A stretch of DNA of 64,000 nt from Nigrospora sphaerica (GCA_018287875.1 JAGVVL010000002.1:62001-126000), one strand, 5' to 3'. Counted from the stretch's first letter, positions 33,444-46,219 are shown. Notes: generated from the sequence alone by a model not told the origin. Numbers and translations are program-made.

Positions 33444-33728
33444 TTAGTCGAAAATGTCGGCCACGAACCTCTCGTTCCTCATGCGCCTCTTGAACTCGGC
33501 AACGGCCTCCTCCGAGACGTCCTCGCCCCGTTCGCGTGCGCGCTCGGCAATGAGGCGCGACGCGACCTCGCCGACGTCGCGGGCCACGGCGCGGCCGCCG
33601 CAGTTGTAGAAGCGGGCGCCGGCGTCCCACATGGCGGCCACGTCGGCGCGGTCGCGCAGCAGGCGGTCCTGGACATGGACGTAGCCCTCGCTGGCGGGGG
33701 CGCGGCTAAAGGCGTAGCGCACATGGAC
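33444..33728 (-). pseudogene. C-terminal relic of a P450-reductase-type flavoprotein (CYP505-like)
   Basis: The last ~95 codons of a minus-strand frame read FSRAPASEGYVHVQDRLL, then ARFYNCGGRAVARDVGEV, and end with ERFVADIFD. This is the NADPH-binding C-terminus of diflavin reductases: the YVQD helix, the Y-x-CG loop and a terminal aromatic-acidic end, closest in style to P450BM3-like CYP505 fusions. Everything upstream (FMN, FAD, P450 parts) is missing, and the frame runs into the oppositely oriented FG-GAP relic at about 33735, so it is a truncated fragment. Confidence 0.6.
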
Positions 33729-33744
33729 GGCGCCGCGCCGCCGA

Positions 33745-34487
33745 TACCTCAATAGCCATCGACGGCGTACGCTTCGTCGACATTGACGGTGATGGCATCG
33801 ACGACTACGTGTGGCTCGACCTTCATATAGGAGCTTCAACTGTGTTCCTTAACAAGAGCCCCAACGTCGACGACAGCCTCGGATGGCTGTGGGAGCCATT
33901 AAATAACGGGGCGCCATCGCGTGAGGGGCGGCACCGGCGGCTCGTGTACAATTCGGCGACATCGACGGCGATGGTAAGGACGACTACCTGGTGCTTGATG
34001 CCAACACGAGCGCACTGAACCTGTACCTCAACCGGGGCCGCACGCCGAGAGGGCCGAGGGATGGCTCTAGGAGCCGATGGGCGAGATTGCGACGGGGCTG
34101 GGGCCGGGCGCTTACGTGCGCTTCGTCGACATCGACGGCGACGGCATGGACGACTACATCTTCCTTCACCGGGGCGGGCGCACCACCATCTACCAGAACG
34201 TGCACAGCACGACGCCGGGGCCCGACTGGCGGCCGATGCCCGGCGCCGACGCGTCCGGCATCAGCAAGCGGCCTGAGGAGATCGGCTTCGCCGACGTCGA
34301 CAGCGACGGCCAGGCCAACTACGTCTGGACCAACGACTACCCGAACCTGCCGACGTGGCGAGCGCAGGGCGAGGTGGCGAGCGGCGTCAGCACGGCCGGC
34401 TCCAACGCCCGCTGGACGCAGCTGCAGGCGACGGGTCGTGCCGCCTACATCGCCGTCGACCCGGGCACGGGCGCGCTGGCGACCTAG
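33745..34487 (+). pseudogene. FG-GAP/VCBS repeat protein fragment with frame breaks
   Basis: Three or four beta-propeller-like repeats are visible in changing frames: VRFVDIDGDGIDDYVWLD (about 33767), QFGDIDGDGKDDYLVLDAN (about 33952), VRFVDIDGDGMDDYIFL (about 34117) and FADVDSDGQANYVW (about 34290). Each has the calcium-loop pattern DxDxDG. Such repeats form the C-terminal half of many secreted fungal hydrolases and lectin-like proteins. No N-terminal domain or signal peptide is present and at least two frame changes occur, so it is a relic or heavily mis-sequenced. Confidence 0.65.
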
Positions 34488-35404
34488 CTCAACAGCTGCG
34501 ACGCCCGGCCTCGCCCGCCGCGAAAGGTCGAGTGCCGTTCAAGTTCCGGCTGCGATGACTAGGCGTGCCCCGAGGGCCAGATGCCGCGATGTCCGGTGCT
34601 GGGCGGGCCCGCCGCCGGCTACCACCAGTGCGTCGACGAGGACACTTGATTTAGCACCTTTCATTCTTCTGGTTTTATATAATACTTCATGCAGAGCTTC
34701 TAAGTTTCGCCACCATAATCCCGCCTCGCATCTCCCCCATGGGGACTCCATAATCAGGTACGCTGGTGAGCAGCTCGGGCGGTACAGGCTTTTCGCGCCC
34801 CGATATGCTAAGCGTGGGGGCCGTTCCCCCCTTTTGGTTGCCAAGGGTCGGATCTACTCCATTCTCCATTGGGTTACGGGCCATCGTATCTCTGCAGGAA
34901 AGATCATCGCCTGCCTAACCCAGGGTGGCAAGGTGTAATGACGTATTGCCCGGGCTTTTCCCGGCTGCTTGCCGGGTTATATAGCAGCATCTTAATAGTC
35001 TTGGCCGCCTCAAATTCCTTCCGCGTGGCTTCTAGCATCACGGCCCCAAAAGAGTCAGACTGCGCAAACCGGTGGAAAGCTAAGCTCCCCCGCTCCTTGG
35101 CGCGCCATATACTGAGTAGTACATCTCCCAAGATGGGTCTCGTAAGGGGCACGTTAAAAATAAAAGTGGTTCCCCATACCTGCATAGATTATGTTTCCTT
35201 GGATTCCTGCTAGGCTACGGATTCTCGGAAGATTCCCGTTACCGTTATCGGAAGATTCCCGTCGCTATTATGGGGATATTACTTCACCCCTATCGGCCCC
35301 GGCCCGACGTTGGAGAGTCACATATAATGCGCCCTTAAATGCTAATTTCACCTCTCAGGGTTTCCTCTTACTTCACGGCACTTTTCACAAAGCGCCTCTA
35401 GATC
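34488..35404. other. Intergenic, no gene recognised
   Basis: No supported reading frame. It serves as the upstream region of the SMP-30-like gene. Confidence 0.5.
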
Positions 35405-36760
35405 ATGCGCACACCATATATCGCCAATTTTGCTGCCGTGAGCTTGGCTGCAGCGCAAGCTCAGCTCGATGCGATTCCTTCAGGGTTTAATGGTAGCCGG
35501 TGGGCGTGGGTATCTAATGAAAACTCCCTCTTGGCTGTAATACCCGGCCAGTTCAACCGCTCCGGTTTCGACGCGCCGTCTGCTGCCCAAGTCCAGGATG
35601 GCAGGGTTGCCGCCATGTGAGTAAAGTACCACATAAAGTTCCTAAACAGGACCTAACCACCAACGCTTCCTTGCAGCAACGAGCGCATTAACCAAACTAA
35701 CTTTGTCGCCTACGACCCTCGCTTCTTTGACATCATGGGACCTGATGCGACAGTGGAGCAGATCCAAGTCTTGCCGTTTCAGGTTCATGAGGCGCCTTGC
35801 CATATACAGGAGACTTCCCAGCTGTTCTTTGTAGAATGGGGCCCTCCCGGCGGCGGAGAAAACGGGGGCCATGACTACCAGTATCTACTGGATCTCAAAA
35901 CCAACAACCTGACCAGGATCCAGACCAACCCCCACGTGGAATGTGCACGGGTGCGTGTACAGTAAGGGCAAGCTACACGTCGTCACAGATGGAGGCCCGG
36001 CCGAGACGGCCCTTCTCGCCACTATCGACCCCACGACGTGGGAGCGAACGACGATCCTTAACAACCATTACGAGCAGCCGTTCATAAGCTTCAACGACTT
36101 GGACCTCGACCGCGAGGGGAATTATTACCTCACCGACTCATTGTCAGGCTGGGTACGTGCCGGCCCGCCATCTATGTCTTGCTTGGCGTCTTGAGCGTCT
36201 GCGTGCCAACTAACGACATCTGTCCCCAGGGCCGCAACCTACATCCATACGGGCAGCCCACGCCGCCCACCGTCTACTTCGTCAACGGCACCACGCTGAG
36301 GATCAAGGAGCTGACGTACCTGCCGGGAAACACGAACGGAATCGCCGTATCACCTGACGGCGGGTCTCTGTACGTGTCGGACACCGGCGCGTCCCGTGTG
36401 AAGCCATCGCGCCGCGACGAGCAGGGCCAGCGTGACTTGTGGGCATTCGACTTTGCGACGTCCAAGAGCACGGGTCAACGGCAGCCAGTGCTCACCAACA
36501 AGCGCCTGCTGACGCGCGCTCCACAGTACTTCTACGACGGCGTGCGCGCCAGCGCTGGTGGCTGGATCTTCGGCGCCGGCGGTGAGGCTGTCGACGTCGT
36601 CGATCCCGAATCCGGCTGGGTCCTGGGCTCCATCCGCATGGGCGGCGGCGGCAACGACCCCGTCAACCTCGTCTTTGGTGAGCACGAGTTGTGGGTGGTA
36701 GGCAAGGGTGGTGTTTGGCACGTAAAGAACACCAGGGAGAAGCTGTCGAGGGACTGGTAA
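35405..36760 (+). CDS. Secreted SMP-30/gluconolactonase-like protein (one frame break)
   Basis: Exons 35405-35616, 35677-36152 and 36230-36760, with introns of 60 bases (GTGAGT..TTGCAG) and 77 bases (GTACGT..CCCCAG). The product has a short signal peptide (residues 1-20, AAVSLAAAQAQ) and a six-bladed propeller body: HEAPCHIQETSQLFFVEW, VHGCVYSKGKLHVVTDGG, FNDLDLDREGNYYLTD, NTNGIAVSPDGGSLYVSDTG. These are the metal-site and blade motifs of the SMP-30/gluconolactonase/LRE family, sugar-lactone hydrolases or related enzymes. The C5 run near 35932 has one extra base; with four C the reading NPTWNVHGC is restored. Length about 400 residues is normal. The substrate is unknown. Confidence 0.82.
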
Positions 36761-37330
36761 AGGCACGGCCTCTTTTTAGATAATATACAAGGTCAGGGCG
36801 ACGTTTAGACTTCCACAACATGCGTTTGCTTAGCGGAAGCACAACCCACGATACTGCGTCTTGCGGGTTAAACGACTGCTGGTAAGGATGCAAGCGGCTG
36901 ATCCCGAATAATACCATCCGGCCGAACCGATAAACTGTAGCGATGGTTGCCGGTTCAAGCCAGAAAGTCGCCCTGAACCAATATTGGCGTTGTCCAGGTT
37001 GACCCGGCGCGCTTCCTAAGGGGTAGGCGACAAGCCGAAGCCCTAGATGCACGCTGCCAAGAATGTACGGACTTGCTGTCTGGTGGCGAAGCCCGTCCCG
37101 CAGACCAAGCATGGACATCCCGTTAACCGTCTTGACAGTGGCCGACGCCTGCGTATTCGCGCCGTCGTGGCCGGTCTGGCTGTACCCGCGACGAAATATA
37201 ATTGGAAAAACGCCACTGTAGGCGTTGAATTCGCCTATTATCTCCTTGAATCATCAGAGCGCATATCAGCCGCCTTGATGTTGTCCAGGCGTTTGGAGTT
37301 CCGAAGTGGATGTCACGCGTGGGGGTTTCT
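36761..37330. other. Intergenic, no gene recognised
   Basis: Downstream flank of the SMP-30-like gene up to the Fot1-like element. No feature seen. Confidence 0.5.
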
Positions 37331-37332
37331 TA

Positions 37333-39259
37333 AGCTCAAGCATCCCTTGGCGATACAGCCCCTTCGCGAGACACCGGTTTCAGGGGTGTCTCACGATGCC
37401 TTCGGCCACCGAAAAGACGGATATCTCCTCAACCAGGCTATCTGGAACCTAGTTATTTAAGTCAAGAGACGACGATACACTCCTCTGCCTCACTAACGGT
37501 TTCTTCTTCAAAATCCTCAAGGTCTACCCATCCTTCTCCGTCGGAGTCAAGGTCAGGCTCATCAGGTAGGACCCCCATCTCCCTCTTGACTCTTTTGACG
37601 TCCTGAATAGTTACAAACCGGTCCTGCGCCGAAGCCTTCACGCGGCGCCGTTTTTGAGGCTTTTGGCGTTCCAGCGCAGCAGCCAGTTGGTCTCGTTCGA
37701 CCTTGAGTGTGGAGATCTGCATGCAACTATCGTCAAGGGCCTTACAGAGCTTACGTGTCAAAAACCGGAAGGTTAGTGTAGTGTACGCCATGTTAAGGCC
37801 ACGTAAGTCCCTGACGATGTTGGTTAATTGGCGTGAGGTCTTAGGGGTCTGGAACGTCACTACAGTTATCGCAGCTAACGTATCCATCTCTGGAGGCCTT
37901 CTTTTTAGTGTTGAAGGCCTCTCCGGATGGTCTTGGTCACGCTATCTCGCCAACCTGTTATTCAGCGCCTTATTGCGGTCCCTTGGGAAGATTCCGGTGG
38001 CTCTCCAGCCTGAGGCGTAATTGGCAGGCGTGAAGGCCACCTTGCGAGCTAAGTTCCAGGCCTGTAGGAACTCTGGCTTGCCTGGAGCCATCGTGAGGCT
38101 TGACGCGCAGGCCTCTCGCAAGGTTTTTCGATAGATGGTCTTTAACACCGAAAAGGACCCTAGGTCCAGCGGTTGGAGGACGTGTGAGGTGTGCGCTGGG
38201 AGGAAGTCTAGCCAGATTTTGGCTTCCAGACAGGCCAGCATGAAGGCATCGTCGGCGTGGCTGCCATGGCCGTCGAGAATAAGGTGTCGCCATCTCTCTG
38301 GGTTGGCAGGAGCCGTCAAGGGGATGAACACCTCCGTGAGCCACTGCAGGCCTATTGCGTTATTGGTCCAGCCCTTTTCGGAGGCGCAGAACTTCCAGTT
38401 CGTGAAGTCTAGCGCGTCGAATTGCTGTTGAAACCATTGCTGTTGAACGTAGACGCCCTTGAAGATGACCAAGGGTGGCAAGACGCGCCCGTCAGCGCTG
38501 ATACACTCCAATATCGTCACCCACTCGCGGTTGCCAGGGTCCATGGTGTATATCTTGCGCACCGCAGACGGTCCGATGACCAAGGGTTGTATCCAAGGCC
38601 TATCATCGTGCCAATCTCGTCGACGTTGTAGGTATCGGCTTGCAACACCTCCGCAAGGCCTGGGTCATCGAGACGATCGAAGAACTCCTCGATATTGGCG
38701 CGCGTCGCACCGTTAACGCGCAGGAAGTCAATCCCCATGGAGCGAATTAACTTGATTTCAGGATGGCGCGAAAAAAAGCCTCATACCAATGTTTACCCAG
38801 GTGTTCGCCGCCAGACTGGCGATGGACCGTCAAGGCGAAGAAGTGGAAACGAGAGTGAGGTGGCGCCCAACCCAGCCTGGCCTGCAACAACACCTAGTCA
38901 ACAAGCAGTTGCTCTTGAGATGGACTCAACGATTGCCTCGTCGCGTTATACTCCTTGCGCGTTAACGTACCCTTGATGCGGCGGACTAACCAGTCTTTGT
39001 TGAGGTGGTACTGCCTAGCGGCTTCTCTGATGGGTTTGCCGTCGGCGATCTCCTGCAAGATGAGTTCTAGGCGTTCAGGATCCATGGGAATAACTTCACT
39101 GGAAAGAACGGAGACAGAAGATTCGAACGGGCTCAACACCATGCTTATAGGCCAACTGGTTGACTAGATATCATGGAGTAACCTCACTTGAAGCATCGCG
39201 AGACGGTCCTGAAACCGGTGTCTCGCGAAGGGGCTGTATCGCCAAGGGGTGCTTGAGCT
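37333..39259 (-). mobile_element. Fot1-like (pogo/Tc1-mariner) DNA transposon
   Basis: 1,927 bp between TA dinucleotides (37331-37332 and 39260-39261), with terminal inverted repeats of about 55 bases starting AGCTCAAGC and nearly perfect (one mismatch in the first ~50). TA target duplication, size near that of Fot1 and a single pogo-type transposase on the minus strand fit the Fot1 family. Confidence 0.93.
37462..39142 (-). pseudogene. Pogo/Fot-type transposase (one frame break, one stop)
   Basis: Start near 39085 (MDPERLELILQEI). Domains in order: psq-type helix-turn-helix (IREAARQYHLNKDWLVRR), CENP-B-type DNA-binding region (GKHWYEAFFSRHPEIKLIRS through one frame), then a DDE catalytic core with NVDEIG, HLILDGHGSH and LPAHTSHVLQPLDLGSFSVLK, and a basic coiled-coil tail ending VSEAEECIVVS. 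It needs one extra base near 38590 (AACCCT, between GLGYN and VIGPS) and reading through a TAG at 37942-37944 that probably was CAG. The protein would cut and paste the element; as read it is inactive, but only just. Confidence 0.88.
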
Positions 39260-39330
39260 TACCCCTTTGGGTTGCGACACTGGACTGGACGCTTAGGCTC
39301 TCGTTCCGGCCTAGTTCCAACATTCCTTTC

Positions 39331-39529
39331 TGTGGCAATATGAGGCTATCTCTAGTTACGCCTATCAGATCACGTGAGGAGCTACTGTGACCTATAGCAG
39401 GCCCTGTGGTGCATGTGGGGAGCGATCCCCAGCTACGAGTATATAGTCTGCCATGTCTGGCCCTTTCTTTTGTCCTTTCTAATGGATAACCTTGAACCTT
39501 TCGCTTCCCACGCCTTCTTCAGTGCGACA
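39331..39529 (+). repeat. Solo LTR, 199 bp
   Basis: TGTGGCAATATG to GTGCGACA, with perfect target duplication CTTTC at 39326-39330 and 39530-39534. Same family and orientation as 27574-27775. Confidence 0.85.
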
Positions 39530-39704
39530 CTTTCCAAAAGCACCTTGGCATATTTTTCGATGTTGGTCATTATTTTGAAATGTATGTGCGATTCAGGGAA
39601 AAAACTTCTCGAAACCGACCCCCACGGCGATAACTTCACAACCACGACTCTGAAACCCACCGGATAGCCCGGAAACTGTTCCTAGGGCCCCATTTACCCT
39701 AGAA

Positions 39705-41061
39705 ATGGTCGATCCACCACCCTCGAGGCAAAGCGCGGGTGGCGGGAACCCCAACGTCCCGCCCCACCACCCGAGCCGTCGCCTCCAGACTCGCGTACGC
39801 CATCGCCAAGCAGCAACACGGCACCTGGACGCAGTCCAGAAGCCATTCGCAGCACCGTAAACAGCCTTAGACGCTTCTTAGCTGGTGATTCCGACGTTGC
39901 CACCTTAGTCGCAGCCGTACAAGCCGCCATCCCGGTCCTCGAGGCGGCAGCTAAGGAACCAGACAACCAGACTAGTATCGAGAGACGCATCGATGCCATC
40001 GAGAACACGCTTCAGGCCATCCACAAGCACATTAAGGCTCCTAAGACATACGCTGCCGCTGCCACCGCCATAACCGCCGCTCCCTCACTTAGAGCCCCTC
40101 AGATAGCTAAGGCGCTCCCTCCCCGTCAGGAACGAGAGATCACCGTCAAGGCTACAGAGACAGAAGGACGCACCTACGCAGAGATCGTTCGCAAGATCAA
40201 CACCGCCGCAGGGAGAGAGGCAGCAGTAGCAGCACGTAAGCTCCCTAGCGGAGACTACGCCATCACATGCAAGACAGCAGCGGAGAAACAAGCCCTAGAA
40301 GCCGACCTAAACTGGACCGCCGAGGCCTTCGGAGAGAGTGCCTCCATCCAGAAGAGAAAGATCCTGGTGGTGGCCCATGGCATTAACAAAGAGGCCATAG
40401 AGACGAACCAAGGGCAGCTAGGAGTCCAACTCCGGAACCAGCCCGGCGGCCCTATCGACGTACTAGAGGCCAAGCTACCTCGTAACGCTAAGACCTCGTC
40501 TGGGAAGGTCACGGCCCTATATATTGCAGTACCCACGGTTCAACAAGCGGAACAGCTATGTCGAGACGGCCTTATTTGGCAGTATGGCTACTATCCATGC
40601 GAGCCCTTCGCTAAAGGAGCACAGCTTAAGCAATGCTACCACTGTTACCGTTATGGACATATCGCCCGTGTCTGCCGCCACGCACGCAGGTGCGGGCTCT
40701 GCTCTTCAATAAAGCATGATGATAAAGAATGCCCAGAAGCCGAGAATAAGAGCCGGTACTGCTATCCAGCATGCCGAGGACCACACACTGCGTGGTCTAA
40801 GGAGTGCCTAGTCCGCCAAGAGCAGGTCCAGATTGCCAAGGCTGCTTATGTCACAAGACCGAAGGGATTCGCACTGCCCTCGCAAGAACCCCTAAGACAA
40901 CAGCCGAAGACTGGCAGACAGTTCAGCCGCGGAAGCGTCGAGCGACCAGCTGCCGTACTAGAAGCACTGGCAGAGCCCGCAGTAGAACCCACGAAGAGAT
41001 AGACGACATGGACATCGAAACACCGGAGTCAACACTAAACAGCATCCACGCTCGACCATGA
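39705..41061 (+). pseudogene. LINE copy 2 ORF1, zinc-knuckle protein (frame breaks)
   Basis: Starts MVDPPPSRQSAGGG like copy 1 but loses frame near 39750 and again near 40895. The central and C-terminal part (40367-41002) is open, with an intact first knuckle CYHCYRYGHIARVC and following CGLCSSIKHDDKEC. The end overlaps the ORF2 start as ATGA, as in copy 1. Confidence 0.82.
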
Positions 41062-44000
41062 CAGCGCTAAGGATCCTACACTGGAACACGCAGAAAAGCA
41101 AGAAAGCACAGATCCCGGCAGTTGATGCCATCTCCGAAGAGTACGACGTCCTGGCTATCCAAGAGCCCTGGCGAAACCTAAATATGCCGACCACCTACTG
41201 CCCAAGATCCTCTCCATACTACCTACTCTACGTAACCGAGGGAGGTAGGGCATGCATCTATATTAATAAGAAGTACACCCCAGCGCAGTGGACATATAAG
41301 GCGCAGCCAGATAGGTGTCACATCATAATCCAACTACCAGACGGTCCCATAACAGTCGTCTGCATATACTCGCCTCCCCTGGGTCCACCAGCAGATCGGA
41401 CCTGCCCGCTATCGAAGCCCTCCATGCCGAACCCCAGCCAAGACGAACAGTCCTCGTGGGAGACTTCAACGTCCACCACCCCGTCTGGGGAGGATACAAC
41501 GTCCGACCCTATAGGGCAGCTGATAAGCTGCTCCAGCTAGCAGAATCCTGGAGACTCCAGCTGGTCACACCCCTGGAACACCGACATGGACTCGAAGAGG
41601 GTGCATGGACTCCACGATCGACCTAGCGTGGGCCACGGACGATCTCCGAACTGCCTACGACGGGTACGCCCCATATGCTGGATCCGATCACCTCCCGCAG
41701 GTGATACGCGTAGCTGGACCCTATACAGACCGCCAAGACAGGCCACGACGCAGCTGGAAAACAGCTGACTATGACCAGGCGAAGGCAGAAGCGGCATACC
41801 TACCACAGCCAGGGCGACTCGAGACACCAGAAGAAATCGATAGCTACATTGAAACGTTAACTAAGGAATTAACTCGGATAGCCGACTTAGTTGCCCCCTC
41901 CGCTACTCTAAAGGAGAGGCAAAGCCTGGTGGAACCGCGAGACAGAAGAAGCTATAGAGAAGGAGCGAAGAGCCCAGCGGATATGGCTTTCCGATAGGAC
42001 GGACGTAGCTTGGCGAGCCCTCCGGCAGTCAACTCTCTTAAAGAAGAAAGCAATCCGAGAAGCCAAGACGGCGTCCTGGAGACATATGCTCCACGAGGCG
42101 TCTAGCCAGCCAGCTGGCGTCTGGAATATCGCGAGATGGGCAAGAACGGAAGGAGCAGCACCGCCGTTACCCCCGGCAGTCCCTACACTCTACACACCGC
42201 GTGGCGAAGCAACGACCCATAAGGAGAAAACAGAGGCCTTCCGAGAGAGGTTCTATCCCCTCCTTAAGGCTACGTACACCGGCTTCCGAACAACGAACCG
42301 GCTCGCAGCGCCTCTCGATATGGACAGCAAGGTGACAGCAGAACAAGTCCAAGACGTCCTTACTAAGGCAGGCCAGTGGAAGGCACCTGGACCAGACCAG
42401 CTTCCGAACGGATTCCTTAAACGCCTAGGAAAGCCCCTCTTCCAGGCCTTGGCCTCCCTAGCGGAAGCGTGCTGGCATATAGGATACTATCCAAGAGCGT
42501 TCCGGAAAGCAGTCACCGTTATCCTCCGGAAGCCAGGAAAGCAGCCAAACGAGTATCACCAAGCCGGCGGATGGAGACCTATCGCGCTGCTCAACACTAT
42601 AGGGAAAGCGATCGAGAGCCTACTAGCGCAACGGCTAGCTAGCTTTGCCGAAGAGAACGGACTGCTCCCGGACGAACAGATGGGCAACCGGAAAGGCCGC
42701 TCCACGGAAACAGCCTTACAGTTGCTAACGGACCTAGTCCGTACAGCCTGGAAACATGGAGGCGCAGCAACCCTTCTTTCGCTGGATATTTCGGGCGCTT
42801 TCGACTCGGTCGACCATAGAAGGCTCCTCGCTAACCTGCGAGCGCTAAGGGTCCCTATATGGACTATTAGCTGGATCCGAAGCTTCTTATTTAACCGGTC
42901 CACTACGCTATTCTTCGACAGCCAGGAATCGGACGAGATCCCAGTTCTGGCAGGCGTCCCGCAGGGCTCACCCTTATCGCCCATCCTCTTCTGCCTCTAT
43001 ACAGCCGGTCTTTATAAGGCTCTCCGCGCTATACCAGGAATAGCTACTATAGCCTTCGTAGACGACACGAACCTCGTGGGCTTCGGTTTGGACCCCGAGC
43101 AGACTTGCGAGCAGCTGGAAGCCGCTTACAGGATCTGTAAAGAATGGGCAGTCAGCCACGGCATGACCTTTGCAATCCAGAAATATCACCTAGTCCACTT
43201 CTCTCGAAGACGGAAAGTTCCGGACATAAAGATAGCCTTAGAAGGCCACGAAATCGAACCAGAAGACTCCTGCCGCGTCCTTGGCATCCAGGTGGATAGA
43301 CGTCTCCGCTGGGACGTCCACATCCAGTCGATATCGAAGAAGATGGCGACGCAGGTCTATGCTCTAGACCGGATAGCCGGCTCGACATGGGGCGTGTCTC
43401 TCCAGCGAGCCCGCCAAGTCTATACAGCCGTCGTACGGTCTACGATAGGCTATGGAGCTTCAGAGTGGCACCGCTAGATCTCGAAAAATAGAGCCAAGGC
43501 ACTTAACGATGTCTAAACAGAGTGCCTCCGAAAGGTCACAGGAGCTTTCAAAGCCACGGCCACTGCAGTACTAGAAACGGAAGCTTACGTGTCCCCCTTA
43601 GACACGTGGCTCAACAGAAGGGTGGCGGCATCGGAAGAGAGGCTCCAACAGCCGCGTATCGCATCACTCATCCAAGCAAGGTGCGATAGCGCAGCTAGAT
43701 GGATCCTAACAAGACCGACTCGCCGGCGCAGACCGAAAGGCCCCGACGCTCCCGATCGTAAGAGGTGGCTAGACGAATGGCTAGCTGGAGACTCAGCACA
43801 TAAGGCTGAGGAGAGAGACTGGCTTCAAAGATGGCAACAAGCGCAGCAAAATCGAACAGCACGAACCCCGACAGCAACTAAGATGCCGCCAGACAAACAC
43901 GTCCTCAAGCTCCATAAGGGACTCCATAAAGCCGAGAGCTCCATCCTTGTCCAAGCGAGGACTGGCAAGATTGGGCTGCGAGACTTCCTTTTTAAGCGTA

Positions 44001-44242
44001 GGGTCCCGGGCTTCGACAGCCCCTGGTGCGTCTGTGGTCAGGGCAGGGAGACCGTCCGGCATATCCTCGTTTTCTGCCCACGGGAAAGAGAAAGACGAGA
44101 GCATCTCGTCCAAGCTCTAGGAGGACCGATAGACACGGACAGGATGCTCGACACCCCAGGAAAAGCAGGAATTATCGCGAGATGGCTACTCCGCTCCGGA
44201 AGGCTGGACATGTTCCAGCTGGCGAATCAACTCATCAGCTAG
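41058..44242 (+). pseudogene. LINE copy 2 ORF2, endonuclease and reverse transcriptase (frame breaks)
   Basis: Begins at ATG 41058. The endonuclease part is split by one-base changes near 41385, 41575 and 41900, but VGDFNVHHPVWGG is readable. The reverse transcriptase frame 42086-43477 is open and has RPIALLNTIGKAIE, LSLDISGAFDSVDH, GVPQGSPLSP and the catalytic AFVDD (about 43055). Two RIP-like stops follow (43476 TAG, 43515 TAA), then an open C-terminal part with WCVCGQGRETVRHILVFC. It would be the closer guide to the intact family sequence. Confidence 0.87.
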
Positions 44243-44446
44243 GAAGCGGGCGCGCTGAGCCCGATCTCGGTATGGCAGGTCAAAGTGCAGATAGAAGCGG
44301 TGCGACGCAGCGGAACCTAGGTTTTTCACCCGGCCGGACGTCAGCCCGGAACGGTTTTCCTAGGCTAAGATGCGCGGGGGTCCTCATGGCCTAGATAGGT
44401 CGCTAGGTGTAAGAACAATAATAATAATAATAATGTATGTGCGATT

Positions 44447-46219
44447 TTACCCTTCACCACCACGGCATACGAAGTGGCTGAAGTATAGCTATGGCATTGG
44501 AGATGAGTGACAGATGCCCGTTGGAGAGAGCGGCTGTGCTTTTAGCACTCTTGACCCAAGGCAATGTGGATGATTACACGAAGTGATGTTACATGGTCAA
44601 TCACTTTAGAATACATTTAGAGAACTCGTCCGGTGGTAAAGAGATACCTCTATTCCAATGGATATAACGCCACGCCACAATCAGCGCCAGTATGAGAGCA
44701 GCTAGCACCATTGATGATGGATGTCAACCGCCGGGTACGCATATTCGGCTCATGGTCTGTGGTCACTAGATGCCGAGTATTATAATATCCTGCACAGAAG
44801 AAAGTAGCCCGAGCTGCGGAGTCTCCACATGGCTCTCGGTGAATCGCAGCCACCAGAAGCATAACGCCGCCATGCTGATATGAGTGCGGCCGGGGATATT
44901 GGGCGCCTGCTAAGCAAACTTCGCCATCTTAAACTGGAGTTGAAACACAAGAACACTGCCATCATGACGCCTCTCCGGGACACCTGAGGCAGCTTAGGAC
45001 CAACCCTGGTAGGGACACGTGAGCGTGGCGACGTGGACAGCCTCGAAGGAATCTGCATGATCAGGGCCAATTCGTCCCACCAGACGTGGTATGGCGCCTT
45101 AACGTCGATGTATTTTCCCAGTCGTTTGAGCTATTGCGTCCGCACCACCCTGCCATAGCCGAGTAAAGAGACGCGCCTCACGCGGCTTGACTCGATGACC
45201 ACCAACTGCACGACCCATATTGTGCCCCGGCCGGAGCTTCGAGGAGGATGGAGCCCCGCAGCGCGCTACTTCCACTCCCTCATGCAGGAGGAGTGCTTTA
45301 CCAGGCTCTGCTGGGAGCCCTGGCACACGTCTCTTCTCCTTGTGGACGAAGGCGAGTTCAAGATGGATTTACCAGTCACCATGGCAAGCTCCGGGCTGCC
45401 TAGGTCGCCACTCGGCTGTTGTCGACATTCTCATCGCCCCCAGCATGCCCTATGGCGTGGCCTTGATGGCGATGCGAAGTAAGCCACCGAGCACGGCGCA
45501 GAGTATCAGCGACGATGCCTCCATTGCCCCGCGCGCATACCGGCGCTACCAGACGTTGGTGCCCCGACAGCTGTAGTCGCCCACGCTGGGCGTGCTTAAG
45601 TGCCCTATCTTTGCCGTCGTTTAATTTTGTTGCAGCCCTTTCCAGGTAGTGGCTTGCTGACGGTGTAGCCAAGCACGGTGAGAGGACTTGGCGTCTGCCT
45701 AATCTATACTCCCCTAGTGTCCAGGTGACTCCTCGCACACATTTGCTAAGCTGACTCTGCGGAGCCCCGCCATTTTGTGGTATGGAAGCGAGAGCATAGG
45801 TATTGCAATTCCAATCCGCTAATCCGCCAAGTTAGCCGGTGAAAATGGGTGGAACACTGCGCCTCTGGTCGCTTAAAACTTGGCGCATACAAGAACGGTC
45901 TACGTGACCCCTCCCGAGGCATTTCGGACCTATTAGCAGCACACGTTGATGCAGTCAGCAGCTGAGCCATGTTTGCCTCGCGATTGGGGACATTGTGGCA
46001 TCACTGTGCCCCCTAAACCGCGCACCCATTCCCCGGGCATGCTGCTGTAGTCCGAGATCAATTCACGCACATCCAAATTCCCAAGAGTTTATAAATGTTT
46101 ACCTAGTCTCACATGGCGGGCCATGGGGCTGTAGATATAGAGCGAATATTATCAGAATACCGGACGCCCTCCAAGACGAACTGTCAGCAACCAGCCCAGT
46201 TCTCCCCACGCAGCTTAAT
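44447..46219. other. Intergenic, possible unassigned coding relics
   Basis: No intact gene recognised. Short plus-strand frames at 45195-45580 have some protein-like composition (for example VVDILIAPSMPYGVAL) that faintly recalls an amidase end, but there is no motif I can defend. Confidence 0.35.

Larger units (their letters stand above)
39594..44431 (+). mobile_element. Tad-like non-LTR retrotransposon (LINE copy 2)
   Basis: 4,838 bp with a 15 bp target duplication AATGTATGTGCGATT at 39579-39593 and 44432-44446 and an (AAT)n tail. Same organisation as the copy at 3767, with far fewer RIP-type stops but several one-base length changes. Confidence 0.93.

Noticed and set aside
33991..34938. 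A 315-codon Arg/Thr-rich plus-strand frame
   Set aside because: Out-of-frame reading of the GC-rich FG-GAP repeats; the DxDxDG loops appear only in other frames.
45195..45576. Possible amidase C-terminus
   Set aside because: Only a vague resemblance in one short segment, without the Ser-Ser-Lys catalytic region.
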